Source of the DNA: Demequina aurantiaca
GTDB lineage: Bacteria > Actinomycetota > Actinomycetes > Actinomycetales > Demequinaceae
NCBI RefSeq assembly: GCF_000975135.1
Contig: NZ_BBRF01000001.1
Location: 655,591 to 719,590 of the forward strand
Length of the DNA stretch: 64,000 nt
Direction of reading: 5' to 3'
Positions 1 through 12,000 of the stretch are shown piece after piece (position 1 is the first letter of the stretch; each line of letters opens with the position of its first letter). Both the position numbers and the translations under genes were made by a program. Under the pieces are notes generated by a model. The model saw only the letters and a program-made list of their open reading frames with translations. It had not been told where the DNA came from and did no database searches.

Positions 1-177
1 GTGCGTCATGCGACACGTAATCCACAACTCCACGTCGCGCGATTCATCCAGCGTTCCGTCGGTGCGCAGGAAGCCAAAGCCGCCGTCAGGGTGCTTGGAA
101 GCCTCCGCGAAACCAATCAGACGGTGGGACTCCGCCTCAAGCCAGCGGTGATGAGCGGGGGACATCAGCCAGTTCAT
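1..177 (-). CDS. AGE-family epimerase/isomerase, N-terminal part (cut by window edge)
   Basis: The first 59 codons of a gene running off the left edge. The translation begins MNWLMSPAHHRWLEAESHRL and continues through GFAEASKHPDGGFGFL, the usual N-terminus of N-acylglucosamine 2-epimerase (AGE)/sulfoquinovose isomerase family proteins, which interconvert aldoses and ketoses or C2 epimers in an alpha6/alpha6 barrel. The catalytic histidines lie beyond the window, so the substrate cannot be read. The ATG is supported by a leaderless-type promoter, TAGTGT at 184-189 on the minus strand with 6 bases before the start. It is divergent from nothing nearby; the MFS gene downstream on the same strand belongs to the next unit. 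Confidence 0.75.
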   Translation of the reverse strand, partial: MNWLMSPAHHRWLEAESHRLIGFAEASKHPDGGFGFLRTDGTLDESRDVELWITCRMTH

Positions 178-183
178 GACCCA

Positions 184-189
184 ACACTA
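184..189 (-). promoter_or_regulatory. -10 hexamer TAGTGT, leaderless promoter of AGE-family gene
   Basis: TAGTGT lies exactly 6 bases before the ATG at 177, so transcription would begin at or next to the start codon. This agrees with the spacing at many other genes in the window. Confidence 0.5.
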
Positions 190-253
190 GCGACCCGAGC
201 GCTCGCGGACCGCCTGGAATTTCTAGGCCCGAGAGTCGTGCAAAAAGGGACCG

Positions 254-1549
254 CTACGAGGAGAGCGCGTGGTCTGGGACGACCTGCGGAGCGGCCGGAC
301 GCTTCACCATCAACAGGATGAGCAATGGCACCAGCAAGCCGATGCCGACCAGCGACAGTCCGCTGTAGCCGACCCAGGCAAGCACCGCACCTGATCCCGC
401 TCCCGCGGTCGCGCCAGCGAGTCCCATGATCAGGTCTGAGGTTCCCTGCACGTCAGTGTTGCTGACGCGCTCGTCGGCTTCGTGGGCACCCGTGGAGAGC
501 AACGTGGATCCGGCGATCATGCACGCCGACCACCCCAACCCAATGACGAGGAGACCACCGGTGATCCACTGCTGGGCCGCGCCGTGGTCCATACGGCCAT
601 CCGCGAAGCCGGCCATCATGGTCGCGAGCGCACCCACACACAGCAGCGCGACGCCAAGCACGATGACGCGGATTGCACCCCAGCGGTCCACCGCGGCGCC
701 AAATAGGGGGCTGAAGGCGTACATGCCGGCGACGTGGATGCTGATGACGAGGCCGATGAACGTGAAACTTGAGCCGTGACCATGCAGATGGACGGCACTC
801 ATCGCCATGATTCCCACCATGACGGCGTGTCCGGTGCCCAGCGACACCAAGCCGATCAGCCCGTCGCGGCGTGACACCACCGCCGCCAAGGTGATGCGGA
901 TGGAGGCGGGCTGGCGGTTGCCTCCCACTGGCCCGGAACCACGCAGGCCGATGCCCAGAATCACCACCGACACCAGCAGCGCCGCCACGGTCAGCACCCA
1001 GGGGCCGGCCAGGTCGGGGATCGTGAGGGCGTGGGCGACCGTCGCACCAAGATCGATGAGGTTGGGACCCAGCACCGCGCCCGCCGTCGAGGCCCACACC
1101 ACAATGGACAGGCTGCGCCCACGATGGCGCGTGGGCACGTTGTCAGTCGCGGCGTAGCGCGCCTGGAGTCCCGTTGCCGTCCCGCCCCCCACGAGCAGAG
1201 CCCCCAGCAGTAGCAGTGGAAACAGGTTCTGCGCGGCGGCCAGGATGATGGTCGCGGAACCCAGGGCAGCGATCAGCAGCCCCGTGATCAATGCGTTGCG
1301 GCGCCCCGAGCGTGAGGCGAACCGGGCCAACGGCACGGCGAGAATTGCGGCGCCGAGCACCATCGCGGTCGTGGGCAACCCGCTGAGCGAGGTGCGTCCG
1401 GTGATGTCCTCGGCGAGCAGGCTGCCAACCGCCAGGCCGGAGGCGACGCCGACGGAAGTGAAGAGTTGCGACGTCCCCAGCACCGAGGTGCGGCGCCGCC
1501 TGGCATGGTCGTCGGTGTGCGACTCGGGGGAATCCCCCACTTCAGTCAC
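254..1549 (-). CDS. MFS transporter (drug/metabolite exporter-like)
   Basis: 431 residues with about twelve hydrophobic segments and a charged N-terminal tail of about 25 residues (DDHARRRRTS). The loop after the second segment (LARFASRSGRRNALITG) fits the major facilitator signature between TM2 and TM3, and a second copy of this arrangement (FGAAVDRWGAIRVIVLG) begins the second half. Substrate is not readable; the family includes proton-coupled efflux pumps. Its ATG overlaps the stop of the upstream HAD phosphatase gene by 4 bases (ATGA), so the two are translationally coupled and probably one transcript from the promoter at 2413-2418. Confidence 0.85.
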   Translation of the reverse strand: MTEVGDSPESHTDDHARRRRTSVLGTSQLFTSVGVASGLAVGSLLAEDITGRTSLSGLPTTAMVLGAAILAVPLARFASRSGRRNALITGLLIAALGSATIILAAAQNLFPLLLLGALLVGGGTATGLQARYAATDNVPTRHRGRSLSIVVWASTAGAVLGPNLIDLGATVAHALTIPDLAGPWVLTVAALLVSVVILGIGLRGSGPVGGNRQPASIRITLAAVVSRRDGLIGLVSLGTGHAVMVGIMAMSAVHLHGHGSSFTFIGLVISIHVAGMYAFSPLFGAAVDRWGAIRVIVLGVALLCVGALATMMAGFADGRMDHGAAQQWITGGLLVIGLGWSACMIAGSTLLSTGAHEADERVSNTDVQGTSDLIMGLAGATAGAGSGAVLAWVGYSGLSLVGIGLLVPLLILLMVKRPAAPQVVPDHALSS

Positions 1550-2406
1550 AGCACCGCGAGGCGCTTGGGGTCGATCATGGGCAGTAACACGTCGAGCACT
1601 CCGTCGTCCTCGACGCTTGGCACCACGCGGTCGGCCGTTTCACGCACACGTTCGATTGCGTTACCCATTGCGGCGGAGCGCCCGGCCCACTTCAGCATGT
1701 CGATGTCATTGTTGCCGTCGCCCACTGCCACGGTGTGGTCCGGGTAGACCCCTAGCTGACGACGCAGCGCCTCGAGTGCCGAGGCCTTGCTCACCCCCGG
1801 AGGCGTGAGGTCGAGCCAGGCGCTGTAGCCCACGGCATAGGTGACGTCGTTGAGCCCCAGGCGCTGAACCAGGGCATCGAAGTGGCTCACGTCGCCGCCG
1901 GGCGCACGGATGACCACGCGGGTGCATTCCTCCTCGTAGAGCTCCTCGAAGCTGTCCACCACGCGCTGTCGACCCACGAGTTCGCCCATAGGGAACTCCT
2001 GACTGACGCGGAAGCCAACGCCCAGGTCCTCCACCGCAAAAAATGCGTCAGGCATCTCCTGGCGGATGAGCTCGAGCGCCGCCCGAGGGTTGAAGGTGAC
2101 CTTCTCGACGATGTCGTAGCCGCCCGGGGTGCCGGGATTCAGGCGGATCGTGATGGCGCCGTTGGAGCACACGGCCCACCCGCGCCGAATTCCAAGGGTC
2201 TCGGCCACCGGCAGCGTCGCGATGATGTTGCGGCCGGTCGCGAGGATGACGTGGTTGCGGCACATGCGCACCTTCTCCACCGCGTCGACCACTGCGGGTG
2301 AGATGTCGCCGCCCCAATGCATGAGCGTGCCGTCAATGTCCAGCCCCAGCAACTGCCAGGAGTTCTCGTCGAGCGGCGGGTTCATGGCAAGTTCAGCTTC
2401 GGTCAT
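1546..2406 (-). CDS. Cof-type HAD-IIB family phosphatase
   Basis: 286-residue haloacid dehalogenase superfamily hydrolase. Motif I is LGLDIDGTLMHW near residue 22 (nucleophile and acid/base Asp), motif II is ILATGR near residue 55, motif III contains the Lys of PPGVSKASALEAL and motif IV is AVGDGNNDIDML near residue 230. The large insertion between motifs II and III is the type IIB cap that sets substrate choice. Family members dephosphorylate sugar phosphates, nucleotides and cofactors such as FMN or PLP; the target here is not known. First gene of a two-gene unit with the MFS transporter. A TAAAGT hexamer 6 bases before the ATG supports a leaderless start. Confidence 0.88.
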   Translation of the reverse strand: MTEAELAMNPPLDENSWQLLGLDIDGTLMHWGGDISPAVVDAVEKVRMCRNHVILATGRNIIATLPVAETLGIRRGWAVCSNGAITIRLNPGTPGGYDIVEKVTFNPRAALELIRQEMPDAFFAVEDLGVGFRVSQEFPMGELVGRQRVVDSFEELYEEECTRVVIRAPGGDVSHFDALVQRLGLNDVTYAVGYSAWLDLTPPGVSKASALEALRRQLGVYPDHTVAVGDGNNDIDMLKWAGRSAAMGNAIERVRETADRVVPSVEDDGVLDVLLPMIDPKRLAVL

Positions 2407-2412
2407 GCCTCG

Positions 2413-2418
2413 ACTTTA
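2413..2418 (-). promoter_or_regulatory. -10 hexamer TAAAGT, leaderless promoter of HAD gene
   Basis: TAAAGT is followed by 6 bases (CGAGGC) and the ATG at 2406 on the minus strand. Confidence 0.5.
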
Positions 2419-2506
2419 CGACGCGCGTCTGACTCGCGGAAACACCACCACGTGACGCTTCGGTAAACGCGCCGGTGCGCCCCAGCAGCCAATGGGTGCA
2501 GGAAGG

Positions 2507-3778
2507 CTACCGGACCGGCTCAAGCACCTCGAGGCCGCCGAGGTAGGGCCGCAACAGTGGAGGTACGTACACGGACCCGTCGGCCTGCTGATGATTCTCG
2601 AGCAACGCGACAATCCAGCGCGTGGTGCCGATGGTGCCATTCACGGTAGCCACGGCCTCGGTGCCGTGTTCGCCGCGCTCGCGAATTCCAAGCCGTCGTG
2701 CCTGGTAGGTGGTGCAGTTGGAGGTCGAGGTGACCTCCATCCAGCGCTCCTGGCTGGGCAGCCACGCCTCGCAGTCAAACTTGCGCGCCGCGCTCTGACC
2801 CAGGTCGCCGGCAGCGGTGTCGATCACACGGTATGGAAGTTCGAGCGCCTGCAGCATGGCCTCCTCGGTGGCGAGGAAACGAGCATGCTCGGCCGCGGCA
2901 TCGGCCGCCGTCACATATGAGAACATCTCGATCTTCTGGAACTGGTGAACGCGAATGATGCCGCGCGTGTCCCGCCCAGTGGAACCGGCCTCGCGGCGGT
3001 AGCAGGTGCTCCAGCCCGCGTAGCGCAGCGGCCCTCCCTCGAGGTCGAGGATCTCGTCCGAGTGGTAGCCGGCGAGTGCCACCTCGGACGTGCCCACCAG
3101 GTAGAGGTCGTCCTTCTCGAGGTAGTAGATCTCGTCAGCGTGATTGCCCAAAAAGCCCGTGCCGGCCATGGTCTCGGGTCGCACCAACGTGGGCGTGATC
3201 ATGGGGCTGAAGCCGGCGTCCTGCGCCGCCGCCATGGCCGCGTTGAGGATTGCGAGTTCGAGGCGCGCGCCAATCCCGCTGAGGAAGTAGAACCGTGACC
3301 CGGACACCTTGGCGCCACGCTCCATGTCGATGGCCTTGAGTCCCTCGCCGATGGCCAGGTGATCCTGGACGTCGACGCCCTCGGCAGCGAAGTCGCGCGG
3401 GGTGCCCTCGTGGCGCAGCACCGTAAAGTTCTCCTCGCCACCGCTGGGCACGCCCTGCTCGGGGATGTTGCCCAGTGACCGGGCGAGCTCGACCGCGCGA
3501 GCCGCCGCGGCATCGGCCGATGCCTGAAGTTCCTTGACCTCGCCGGCGAGGGCCTTCGCCTGCGCGAGCACGGCCTGCTTTTCTTCGCCCTTGGCCTGCG
3601 CGACGGACTTGCCCAGTGATTTCTGCTCCGCGCGCTTGGCCTCAAAGGAAGCGAGCGAGGCGCGATGCTCGGCGTCTGCGGCGAGCACGTGATCCACCAC
3701 CGCGGGGTCCTCGCCGCGAGAGACCTGGCTGGCACGCACGGTATCGGGGTCATTGCGGAGCAGTTTCAGGTCGATCAT
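2507..3778 (-). CDS. serS: Seryl-tRNA synthetase
   Basis: 423 residues, the normal bacterial length. It starts [17 protein letters not shown], followed by a coiled-coil arm (about residues 30-105, rich in Lys, Glu and Ala) that binds the long variable arm of tRNA-Ser, then the class II catalytic core with motif 2 ([18 protein letters not shown]) and motif 3 ([15 protein letters not shown]). Charges tRNA-Ser with serine in the cytoplasm. An upstream extension in the same frame as far as 4294 is open but runs antisense through the lipid-kinase gene and has no family similarity; the start at 3778 matches the family N-terminus and sits 7 bases after a TAGACT -10 hexamer. Confidence 0.97.
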   Translation of the reverse strand: MIDLKLLRNDPDTVRASQVSRGEDPAVVDHVLAADAEHRASLASFEAKRAEQKSLGKSVAQAKGEEKQAVLAQAKALAGEVKELQASADAAAARAVELARSLGNIPEQGVPSGGEENFTVLRHEGTPRDFAAEGVDVQDHLAIGEGLKAIDMERGAKVSGSRFYFLSGIGARLELAILNAAMAAAQDAGFSPMITPTLVRPETMAGTGFLGNHADEIYYLEKDDLYLVGTSEVALAGYHSDEILDLEGGPLRYAGWSTCYRREAGSTGRDTRGIIRVHQFQKIEMFSYVTAADAAAEHARFLATEEAMLQALELPYRVIDTAAGDLGQSAARKFDCEAWLPSQERWMEVTSTSNCTTYQARRLGIRERGEHGTEAVATVNGTIGTTRWIVALLENHQQADGSVYVPPLLRPYLGGLEVLEPVR

Positions 3779-3785
3779 GGAGGTA

Positions 3786-3809
3786 AGTCTAACGGCGGGG
3801 CAATAGGCT
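3786..3809. promoter_or_regulatory. Back-to-back leaderless promoters of serS and the DAGK-like gene
   Basis: Only 37 bases separate the two divergent starts. Minus strand: TAGACT at 3786-3791, 7 bases, ATG 3778. Plus strand: TAGGCT at 3804-3809, 6 bases, ATG 3816. Their -35 regions would have to overlap each other and the opposite coding start, so the two promoters probably compete for polymerase. Confidence 0.5.
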
Positions 3810-3815
3810 GTAGGA

Positions 3816-5123
3816 ATGCTTGCAATAGTCCTCAGTTCCGTTGCGCTGTTTGTGGGAATCTTGGCGCTCGTGATCGGTGTGACGACGACCCGCCACATCG
3901 GCCACCGTGACCCCATCGCGGTGCCGAACATCTGGCGCAAGCTGTTGCGTATTAAGTCGCGCCGCGGGCACGAACTGGGGCACGTCGGTCCCGCCTCGGG
4001 GCGCCGCGAACGCATTGCGTTCATCGCTAACCCCACTAAGGACGGCATCTCCGAACTTCGCGAATTGTCCATGCGCGCCTGCTCGATCCGGTACATGCCG
4101 GAGCCGCTGTGGTACTTCACCACCGCGGAGGATCCCGGCGAGGGCCAGACACGTGAGGCGATCGAGTCCGGCGCCGATGTGGTGGTCGCCGTGGGCGGCG
4201 ACGGCACCGTACGTTCCGTGGCTGCGGCCGTGGCCGGCACCGACATCGCGATGGGCATCCTGCCGATGGGCACGGGCAACTTGTTCGCGCGCAACCTCGA
4301 ACTCCCCCTCGGGGACTCCCCCGCGTTGCTGCGCGCGATTCTTGAGGGCGAGGAGGCGGCGATCGACGTCGTGTGGCTCGACGTGGAACGCGCACACCGT
4401 GGTCACACCAACCGTGACAAGCACATCTGCTTGGTGATTGCCGGAGCCGGGTTCGACGCGGAGATGGTCGCCGGCGCGGACGACAGGATGAAGCGCAAGT
4501 TGGGTTGGTTTGCGTATTTTCTCGCCGCCGTCCGCCACGTGGGCGAGAAGCGCATGGAGGCCTCCGTCTCCATTGACGGCTCCCCCGCCATCACGAGCCA
4601 CATGCGCACCGTGCTGGTCGCCAACGTGGGCAGCCTTCCCGGTGGTATTCGCTTGATTCCCGATGCCTCGGTCACCGATGGCACGCTCGATGTCGCCACC
4701 CTCGACGCCCGCGCGGGCGTGGTGGGCTGGACGGACCTGTTCGGCACCGTCATGGCGCAGGGCGCGGGTCTCAAGCAGCCCGACGCGATGAGGGCCTGGC
4801 GCACGTCGCGCATCGACCACGTGCGCGGCAAGTCGGTAGAGATTCAGATGAAGCATCCCCAGAAGATTCAGGTCGATGGCGAGTCACTTGGCCGGGCCAC
4901 CGGCATTCACGCCGAGGTGGCGCGGGGTGCCCTCAGGATGCGCGTCCCCATGGGCGACAAGGTATTTGACGGCACCGGGGACGCCGTCCTGGCTGGCGAT
5001 GACGACAGCATCGCCGAGGCCATCGCCAGCGCCGATGCCCTACTCACCGCAGAATCCGCCGGGACCTCGCCCTCTGTGCCGACGGCAGAAACCCCGGCGA
5101 CCACGCCTCCAAAGGAAAGCTAG
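3816..5123 (+). CDS. Diacylglycerol/sphingosine kinase-family lipid kinase, membrane-anchored
   Basis: 435 residues. An N-terminal membrane segment (residues 2-24) is followed by the DAGK catalytic fold with the nucleotide-binding GGDGTVRSV near residue 128 and the conserved [10 protein letters not shown] near 150. The second half ([29 protein letters not shown]) fits the LCB5/YegS beta-sandwich. A Thr/Pro/Ala-rich tail of about 40 residues is probably unstructured. The family phosphorylates diacylglycerol or related lipids at the inner membrane face; in actinobacteria the substrate is usually uncharacterised. Monocistronic, converging with pheA (24-base gap). Confidence 0.9.
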   Translation: MLAIVLSSVALFVGILALVIGVTTTRHIGHRDPIAVPNIWRKLLRIKSRRGHELGHVGPASGRRERIAFIANPTKDGISELRELSMRACSIRYMPEPLWYFTTAEDPGEGQTREAIESGADVVVAVGGDGTVRSVAAAVAGTDIAMGILPMGTGNLFARNLELPLGDSPALLRAILEGEEAAIDVVWLDVERAHRGHTNRDKHICLVIAGAGFDAEMVAGADDRMKRKLGWFAYFLAAVRHVGEKRMEASVSIDGSPAITSHMRTVLVANVGSLPGGIRLIPDASVTDGTLDVATLDARAGVVGWTDLFGTVMAQGAGLKQPDAMRAWRTSRIDHVRGKSVEIQMKHPQKIQVDGESLGRATGIHAEVARGALRMRVPMGDKVFDGTGDAVLAGDDDSIAEAIASADALLTAESAGTSPSVPTAETPATTPPKES

Positions 5124-5147
5124 CGACGCGTGGCGCGAGGGTAGGGC

Positions 5148-6095
5148 CTAGTCGGTCGTGCGTAGGCCCTGCACCCAGGCGCGCGCGGACTCGAAGTCAG
5201 CATTCGACGTACCAGGAACGATGGGGGTCTGCGGCGCATTGGCCGCGGGGTAGGACCCCAGGAACACGACGTGCGGGCAGGTGCGCTTGAGGCCGATCAG
5301 CACCTCCGCCATACGGGCCTCGGCCACGTGACCGAGCGCGTCAATGGAGAACGAGTATTCTCCCGGGCGGTCGCCGATGGGCCGCGACTCGATGCGGGAC
5401 AGGTTCACGCCACGGGCGGCGAACTGCTCAAGCATCTCGAGCAACGCACCCGCACGCTCAGTGGGAAGGTGCACCATGAGCGTGGTCTTGTCCGCTCCGG
5501 TGGGCTCCGGTACCGCCGCGGGGCGACCCACCCGCACAAAGCGCGTGGCGGCATGAGGGTTGTCGGCGACGTGATCCACGAGCAACTCGAGTCCAAAACG
5601 CTCAGCGGAGCCGGGAGGCGCAAGCGCGGCCTCGAAGCCCACGTCGTCGAGCGAGAGAGCGAGATCGGCAAGCAGAGTGGGACCCGCCGCGTTGGACGAC
5701 GCCGCCACGAAGCTCACGTCGGGTAGCGCGGCATGCGCCCAGCGTCGGCACTGGGCCCACGCGTGCGAGTGGCAGCCGATCCGCGTGATATCGCTCAGGC
5801 TGGTTCCCTGCCGTGCCACCAGCTCGAACTCGACGGGCAACACCACCTCGCCCAGGATGACCAGCGACGAGCCAGCCGCAAGGGTGTCCAGCGTCGCGGT
5901 GACACCACCCTCGACGGTGTTCTCAATGGCGACGACCGCGAAGTCGGCGTTGCCGTCGCGCACTGAGCCGAGCGCGGTCAGAACGTCCACGCACGGGACG
6001 TCCTCGACCGGTGCATCGCCCACAATCCTGCGCAACGCGAGCTCGGTAAAGGTCCCCGCGGGGCCCAGGTACGCGTATCGGGGCAGTGAGGTCAC
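5148..6095 (-). CDS. pheA: Prephenate dehydratase
   Basis: 315 residues, standalone bacterial enzyme turning prephenate into phenylpyruvate for phenylalanine synthesis. The periplasmic-binding-protein-like catalytic domain begins YAYLGPAGTFTELALRR; the catalytic Thr-Arg-Phe is seen in AATRFVRVG near residue 185. A C-terminal ACT domain (about residues 205-285) carries the SRIESRPIGDRPGEYSF motif that binds phenylalanine, so feedback inhibition is expected. The GTG start overlaps the stop of the upstream glycosyltransferase-like gene by 4 bases (GTGA), so it is probably expressed from the promoter at 7193-7198. Confidence 0.95.
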   Translation of the reverse strand: MTSLPRYAYLGPAGTFTELALRRIVGDAPVEDVPCVDVLTALGSVRDGNADFAVVAIENTVEGGVTATLDTLAAGSSLVILGEVVLPVEFELVARQGTSLSDITRIGCHSHAWAQCRRWAHAALPDVSFVAASSNAAGPTLLADLALSLDDVGFEAALAPPGSAERFGLELLVDHVADNPHAATRFVRVGRPAAVPEPTGADKTTLMVHLPTERAGALLEMLEQFAARGVNLSRIESRPIGDRPGEYSFSIDALGHVAEARMAEVLIGLKRTCPHVVFLGSYPAANAPQTPIVPGTSNADFESARAWVQGLRTTD

Positions 6096-7186
6096 GTGGG
6101 GTCCTTTGCGGAAGCAGACTTCTTCTTGGTTGCGGCAGGCTTTTTCGCGCCGGCAGCCTTGGCTGTGCCGGCAGCCTTCGGAGTCGCCGGCTTTCTCTTG
6201 GTGGCGGTCTTCTTTGGCGCACTCTTGTCGGCCGATGCGGGCGTGGGTTCACCTGGCGCCTCGGCTTTCGCCGCGGGGGTCGTCGCCTCTGCGGGATCCG
6301 CGGACCGAGTGGGGATCTCGGTGGAGCCTCCAAACGGCAACGCATTCACGACGGCACCCGTGGTGGTCGACACCATCGCCCGGGCCCGGCGCGCACCGAT
6401 CGCCAACTGTACGTCTCGCAGCCGCTTAAGGCGCTGAGTGGGGGTGCGCTTTGCCTTGCGGATGGGCTTGTGCCGGATTTCGCACTCGACCTCGGACACC
6501 AGCAGTCCCGCGTGCAAGACGTCCAGCGTCATGCCGACCTCGAGACCGTCCCCGCGAGCGAGGGGCATCGCGGCCTCGAGCGCCTCGCGTGTCATGCACC
6601 TGATGCGGCTGAGTGGTTGACGCGGCACCCAGTGCGACGCCCGCTCGATCGCCTTGCGAGCCGCGGCCGAGGACAGTCCCTCGGCGGTCTTGCCGCCTAC
6701 CGTCAACGCGATCGCGAGGTCAGCGACAGACTCGGTCACCGCGGGTACCAGCTGGGCGGCCCCAATCGCGTAGTTGCCGAGCGCGCCGTCGAGAAGCAGG
6801 ATCGCACGGGGCGGGGCGCCGGGCTCGTCGCGCATCGCGATGACCGACGCGCCGGTCTCCGCCGCTTCCGCACGCCCTCGGTGATGCGAGTGGCGCACCA
6901 CGACGGCACCGGCCTTGCGCGCCAAGTCTTGGGTGTTGTCAGTCGAGCCATCGTCCACGACGAGTACCAGGTCGACCCCTGGAATCGCACGGGCTGCACG
7001 CACGGTGGCCGCGATGCGTCGTGCCTGGTCATGGGCGAGAATGAGCGCTGCCACCTGAGTCTCGGCGGGTGCATCGGCGGCGCGTGCCTGAGCCCCCGAG
7101 GATCGGCGGCGGCGCATGGCCGCCGCGCTCGACGTGGGGCCGTCGACGGCACCACGGGGAGCATCAGGCTCGACGGAATCTTCCAC
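6092..7186 (-). CDS. GT2-like glycosyltransferase with histone H1-like Lys/Ala/Pro tail
   Basis: 364 residues in three parts: a polar N-terminus (1-45), a GT-A glycosyltransferase family 2 core (about 46-270) with VLVVDDGSTDNTQDLARKAG, and a C-terminal tail of about 75 residues rich in Lys, Ala, Pro and Thr (for example KKTATKRKPATPKAAG). The usual metal-binding Asp-X-Asp is not evident: where it is expected the sequence is AILLLDGALGNYAIGA, so activity is uncertain. The basic tail resembles bacterial histone H1-like proteins and could bind nucleic acid or anionic wall polymers. The GTG start is set by TAGGCT 6 bases upstream. First gene of a unit with pheA, a pairing I cannot explain functionally. 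Confidence 0.7.
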   Translation of the reverse strand: MEDSVEPDAPRGAVDGPTSSAAAMRRRRSSGAQARAADAPAETQVAALILAHDQARRIAATVRAARAIPGVDLVLVVDDGSTDNTQDLARKAGAVVVRHSHHRGRAEAAETGASVIAMRDEPGAPPRAILLLDGALGNYAIGAAQLVPAVTESVADLAIALTVGGKTAEGLSSAAARKAIERASHWVPRQPLSRIRCMTREALEAAMPLARGDGLEVGMTLDVLHAGLLVSEVECEIRHKPIRKAKRTPTQRLKRLRDVQLAIGARRARAMVSTTTGAVVNALPFGGSTEIPTRSADPAEATTPAAKAEAPGEPTPASADKSAPKKTATKRKPATPKAAGTAKAAGAKKPAATKKKSASAKDPT

Positions 7187-7192
7187 GTGCCC

Positions 7193-7198
7193 AGCCTA
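7193..7198 (-). promoter_or_regulatory. -10 hexamer TAGGCT, leaderless promoter of GT2-like gene and pheA
   Basis: TAGGCT, then GGGCAC, then the GTG at 7186 on the minus strand. It decides the GTG start. Confidence 0.5.
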
Positions 7199-7328
7199 GC
7201 GAGCGCCGATGCCCGGTCAACTCCGATTTTGCCTATTCCTTGCGCTTTCGTGACCTTTTTTCAGGGACGATGCGGCCAAACTGCCCGTGCCATTGCCGCG
7301 GCGGGCGCCGAGGTGGAAGAGTGGAGCC

Positions 7329-9005
<1,677 letters not shown>

Positions 9006-9029
9006 TCGCCCAGCCACCCCCGACGCACC

Positions 9030-9075
9030 AAAGAGATGAGGGCCACGTCCGTCTGGACGTGGCCCTCATCTCTTT
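9030..9075. terminator. Bidirectional intrinsic terminator between pgm and the giant surface protein
   Basis: A perfect 21-base-pair stem (arms 9030-9050 and 9055-9075) with a 4-base loop, beginning AAAGAGATGAGGG and ending in CTCTTT, so each strand finishes in a short T run. It lies in the 73-base gap between convergent genes. Confidence 0.9.
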
Positions 9076-9078
9076 GCG

Positions 9079-12000
9079 TTACTGGTTGGTGTGCTCGGGC
9101 TCGCGCTTGCGACGAACCACCAGGAGCACGCCTCCGACGAGCACGAGCGCACCGCCCAACCACACCAGGCCCCAGTTGTCGAAGCCGGTGCCCGCCAGGT
9201 CGCCGCCGCCATTGTCGGGAGCTGGAGGCACGTCGAACTGGTTAATGGCCGTAACGGAGACCGTTGCATCCGCATCCACCTGTACGGTCACGCCCTCGTC
9301 CGCGGAGCCGCCGCCGGGCTGGAACGTGGTCAGGTCTGCTCCTCCGGCATCCGTCTCGGTGACGGTGCAATCGGAGCCCGCGACGATGCCATCGATCGTC
9401 GTCGACAGCGGCTGGTCGCCCCCCAGAGTGACGTCGGCGGTGTAGGTAGTGACGTCTGCAAGCACATCGCGCTCCAACACACACTCCACGTGGAAGCCGA
9501 AGGGGCCGTCACCCAGGGACGCCGCGCCGTCACCCGTCACCTGCTTGATGATCTCGAGCGATCCCGCGGCGTAGGCGTTGACGATCTCGACCGTATTGGT
9601 GACGCCCGGGTTGTCAGGCGTGAGGGTCAACGTACCCGTCGCCCCGTCCGCCGTGTCTGGACCGACGACGGCCGTCGTGACTGTGGTCGTGGTACTCACC
9701 GCACCACCGTTGGTGAGCTCCGTCACCGTGCAGTCGGACGTCGCCGGTAGCCCCTCAAAGATCACAGTCTCGTCAGGCGAGAGCGCCACATCCATCGGGC
9801 GCAGTCGGCTGTAGCCGTCGGCGTAGACCGTCTGCCTGTGCAGGGTTCCCTCACCGTAAACACACTGCACGCGAACCGGGAAGGGTCCGAGGTCTGGCGA
9901 CGAGCCATCGGCCAACTGCACGTTGTCCGCGACAGTCTTCGTCACCGCCAGGGAGGCGAGTTGCTCGAAGTAGTTCGTCGCGGTCACCGTCACCTCCGCG
10001 TCCGCGCCAATGATCACGTGGGCCTCAGTGGGATCCCCTTGCGAGTTCGTGAACTCGACATAGTCCGCGCCCCCCACATCGGTCTCAGTGATGGTGCACA
10101 GCGAACCGGCGACAAGTCCATCAATGGTCTGGGTCCAGGGTTCGCCCGTCAGCGTGATGTCGCCCGAATACGTCGATCGAACCGGCAACGGCGTGAGCAG
10201 GCTGCACTCGATGTGGAAGGTGAACGGCCCGGCTCCGAGTTCATCTGCTCCTGGACCGTCCCTCAGCTTGCGCAACGTGAGCGAGCCCACGTCAAAGCTG
10301 TTCTCGAAGACGAAGTGGTTGGTTGTCCTACCGAGGGGGCCATCGTCCGTGAGGACCAACGATGCGGTGGTCGCGTCGGTCGTGACAGTGTCATTGGAGT
10401 TGGTCGCGGTCGTCGTCGTGCTGTCCGCGCCCCTCGTGTCAGTCTCCGTGGCCGTGCAGGTGGTGCCGGTAGGCAGCCCGTCGAGGGTCCACACCTGTTC
10501 GTTGACAAGCTGGTTCACCATGGGGTTGCTTGCGTCATAGCCCGTCGCGTACACGACACGCGTGTAGTCACTATTGGGCTTGTAGACACACTCCACCGAG
10601 ACGTCGAAGGGGCCGAGGTCAGGGACGTTGCCATCCGCGTCCTGCGCCGCTGGGTCAACAATCTTCGTCACGTCCAGCGAGACCAGGGTTTCGAAGTAGT
10701 TCGTGGCGTTGACCACGACCGGCTCGACATCGTCGGTGATGGTCACCTGAGTCGTCAGCGTGCCCTCAGTGTTGCCAAAGTAGAACGTATCGGCGCCGGC
10801 AGTGTTCGTCTCCTCGAGCGTGCACACGGAGCCGGTGGGGATACCGCCAATGGTTTCTGACAACGGATATTGCCCACCCAAGACAACGTCGTCGTCGTAG
10901 GTGGTGACGTCGGCGAGGGGGAAGGTGCGCTCGTACACGCATGTCACGTGAATAGTGAACGGGCCCGCTCCATATTCGTCGGCACCAGGGCCGTCGACGG
11001 TCTTATTGATCGTCAGGGCGCCCAGGGCGTACTGATTCACAAAGTCGACAAAGTTGGTGGTGCCGTCGTTGCTCGTCGGGTCATCTGGAGTCAGACTCAA
11101 GGTGGTCATCAGACCCGGTGCAGTCGTGGGCCCCTCAGTGGCCGTGGTGGTGGTGACTGTCGTCGCCACCGATCCGGCCGCCGTGATCTCTCGCACAGTG
11201 CAGTCTGCGCCGGCGGGAAGGCCGGTGAACGTGGTCTCGCCGCCGTCCCTCAGCAAGGTCACCATGGGAGCGCTCGGGCCGTAGCCGTCTGCGTAGATGC
11301 GCTCGCCCAAGTATGTGCACTGCACCAGCATGGGGAACGGTCCGGCATCGGCGGGATCAGCACCGGATGGTCCCGTGCCGATGACTGCCTTTGACACAGT
11401 GATCGAAGCGAGCTGATAGTCGTTTTCCAGCGTGGCGAGCGGCACCGGGTCCGTGTCGCGGCCGATGGTCACCTCGTTGGACGTCGAGTCCCATTCGCCG
11501 TTGGCGCCATCCTGCTCGGTCACCATGCAGTTCGCGCCCCACGGCAGGTCGTCGATGCGCGTCTGGTCGTCCGCCGCGATCGTCAGGGTCTCGTCGAACA
11601 CCACTTCATCGTCCGGACCGGCGGTGCACACCACCTGAACGATGAACTCGTCCGGAGCCCATATTGCCGCCCCATTGCCCGTGGTGGTCTTCACAATGTC
11701 CAGCGGCCCCGTCGCGAGCGCGACACCAACCTTGGTGCCCTCCGTCGGAAGGATTTCCGTTCCGGTCGTGGTCGTGCCGCCAGTAGCGACGGTGTTCCAC
11801 GCGATGGTGTCGGGACCGGCGGTGGGGGAACTCAACGGCGTCTGCGAGACGGCGTCGAACGTCACGTGATCGCCGGGCTCAAGCGGAGCGTTGGCGGCAA
11901 AGACGGCCTCGTACTTCAGCGCCGTGATGACCGACGGGTCGGCGGCGAAGTCCGCGAAGGGGAACCAGGTGCCTGCGGGACAGTCGGGAGTCAGTGCGTA

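Noticed and set aside
3779-4294. N-terminal extension of serS giving a 595-residue protein
   Set aside because: The extension is antisense to the lipid-kinase gene, has no synthetase similarity, and the family N-terminus with its own -10 element is at 3778.
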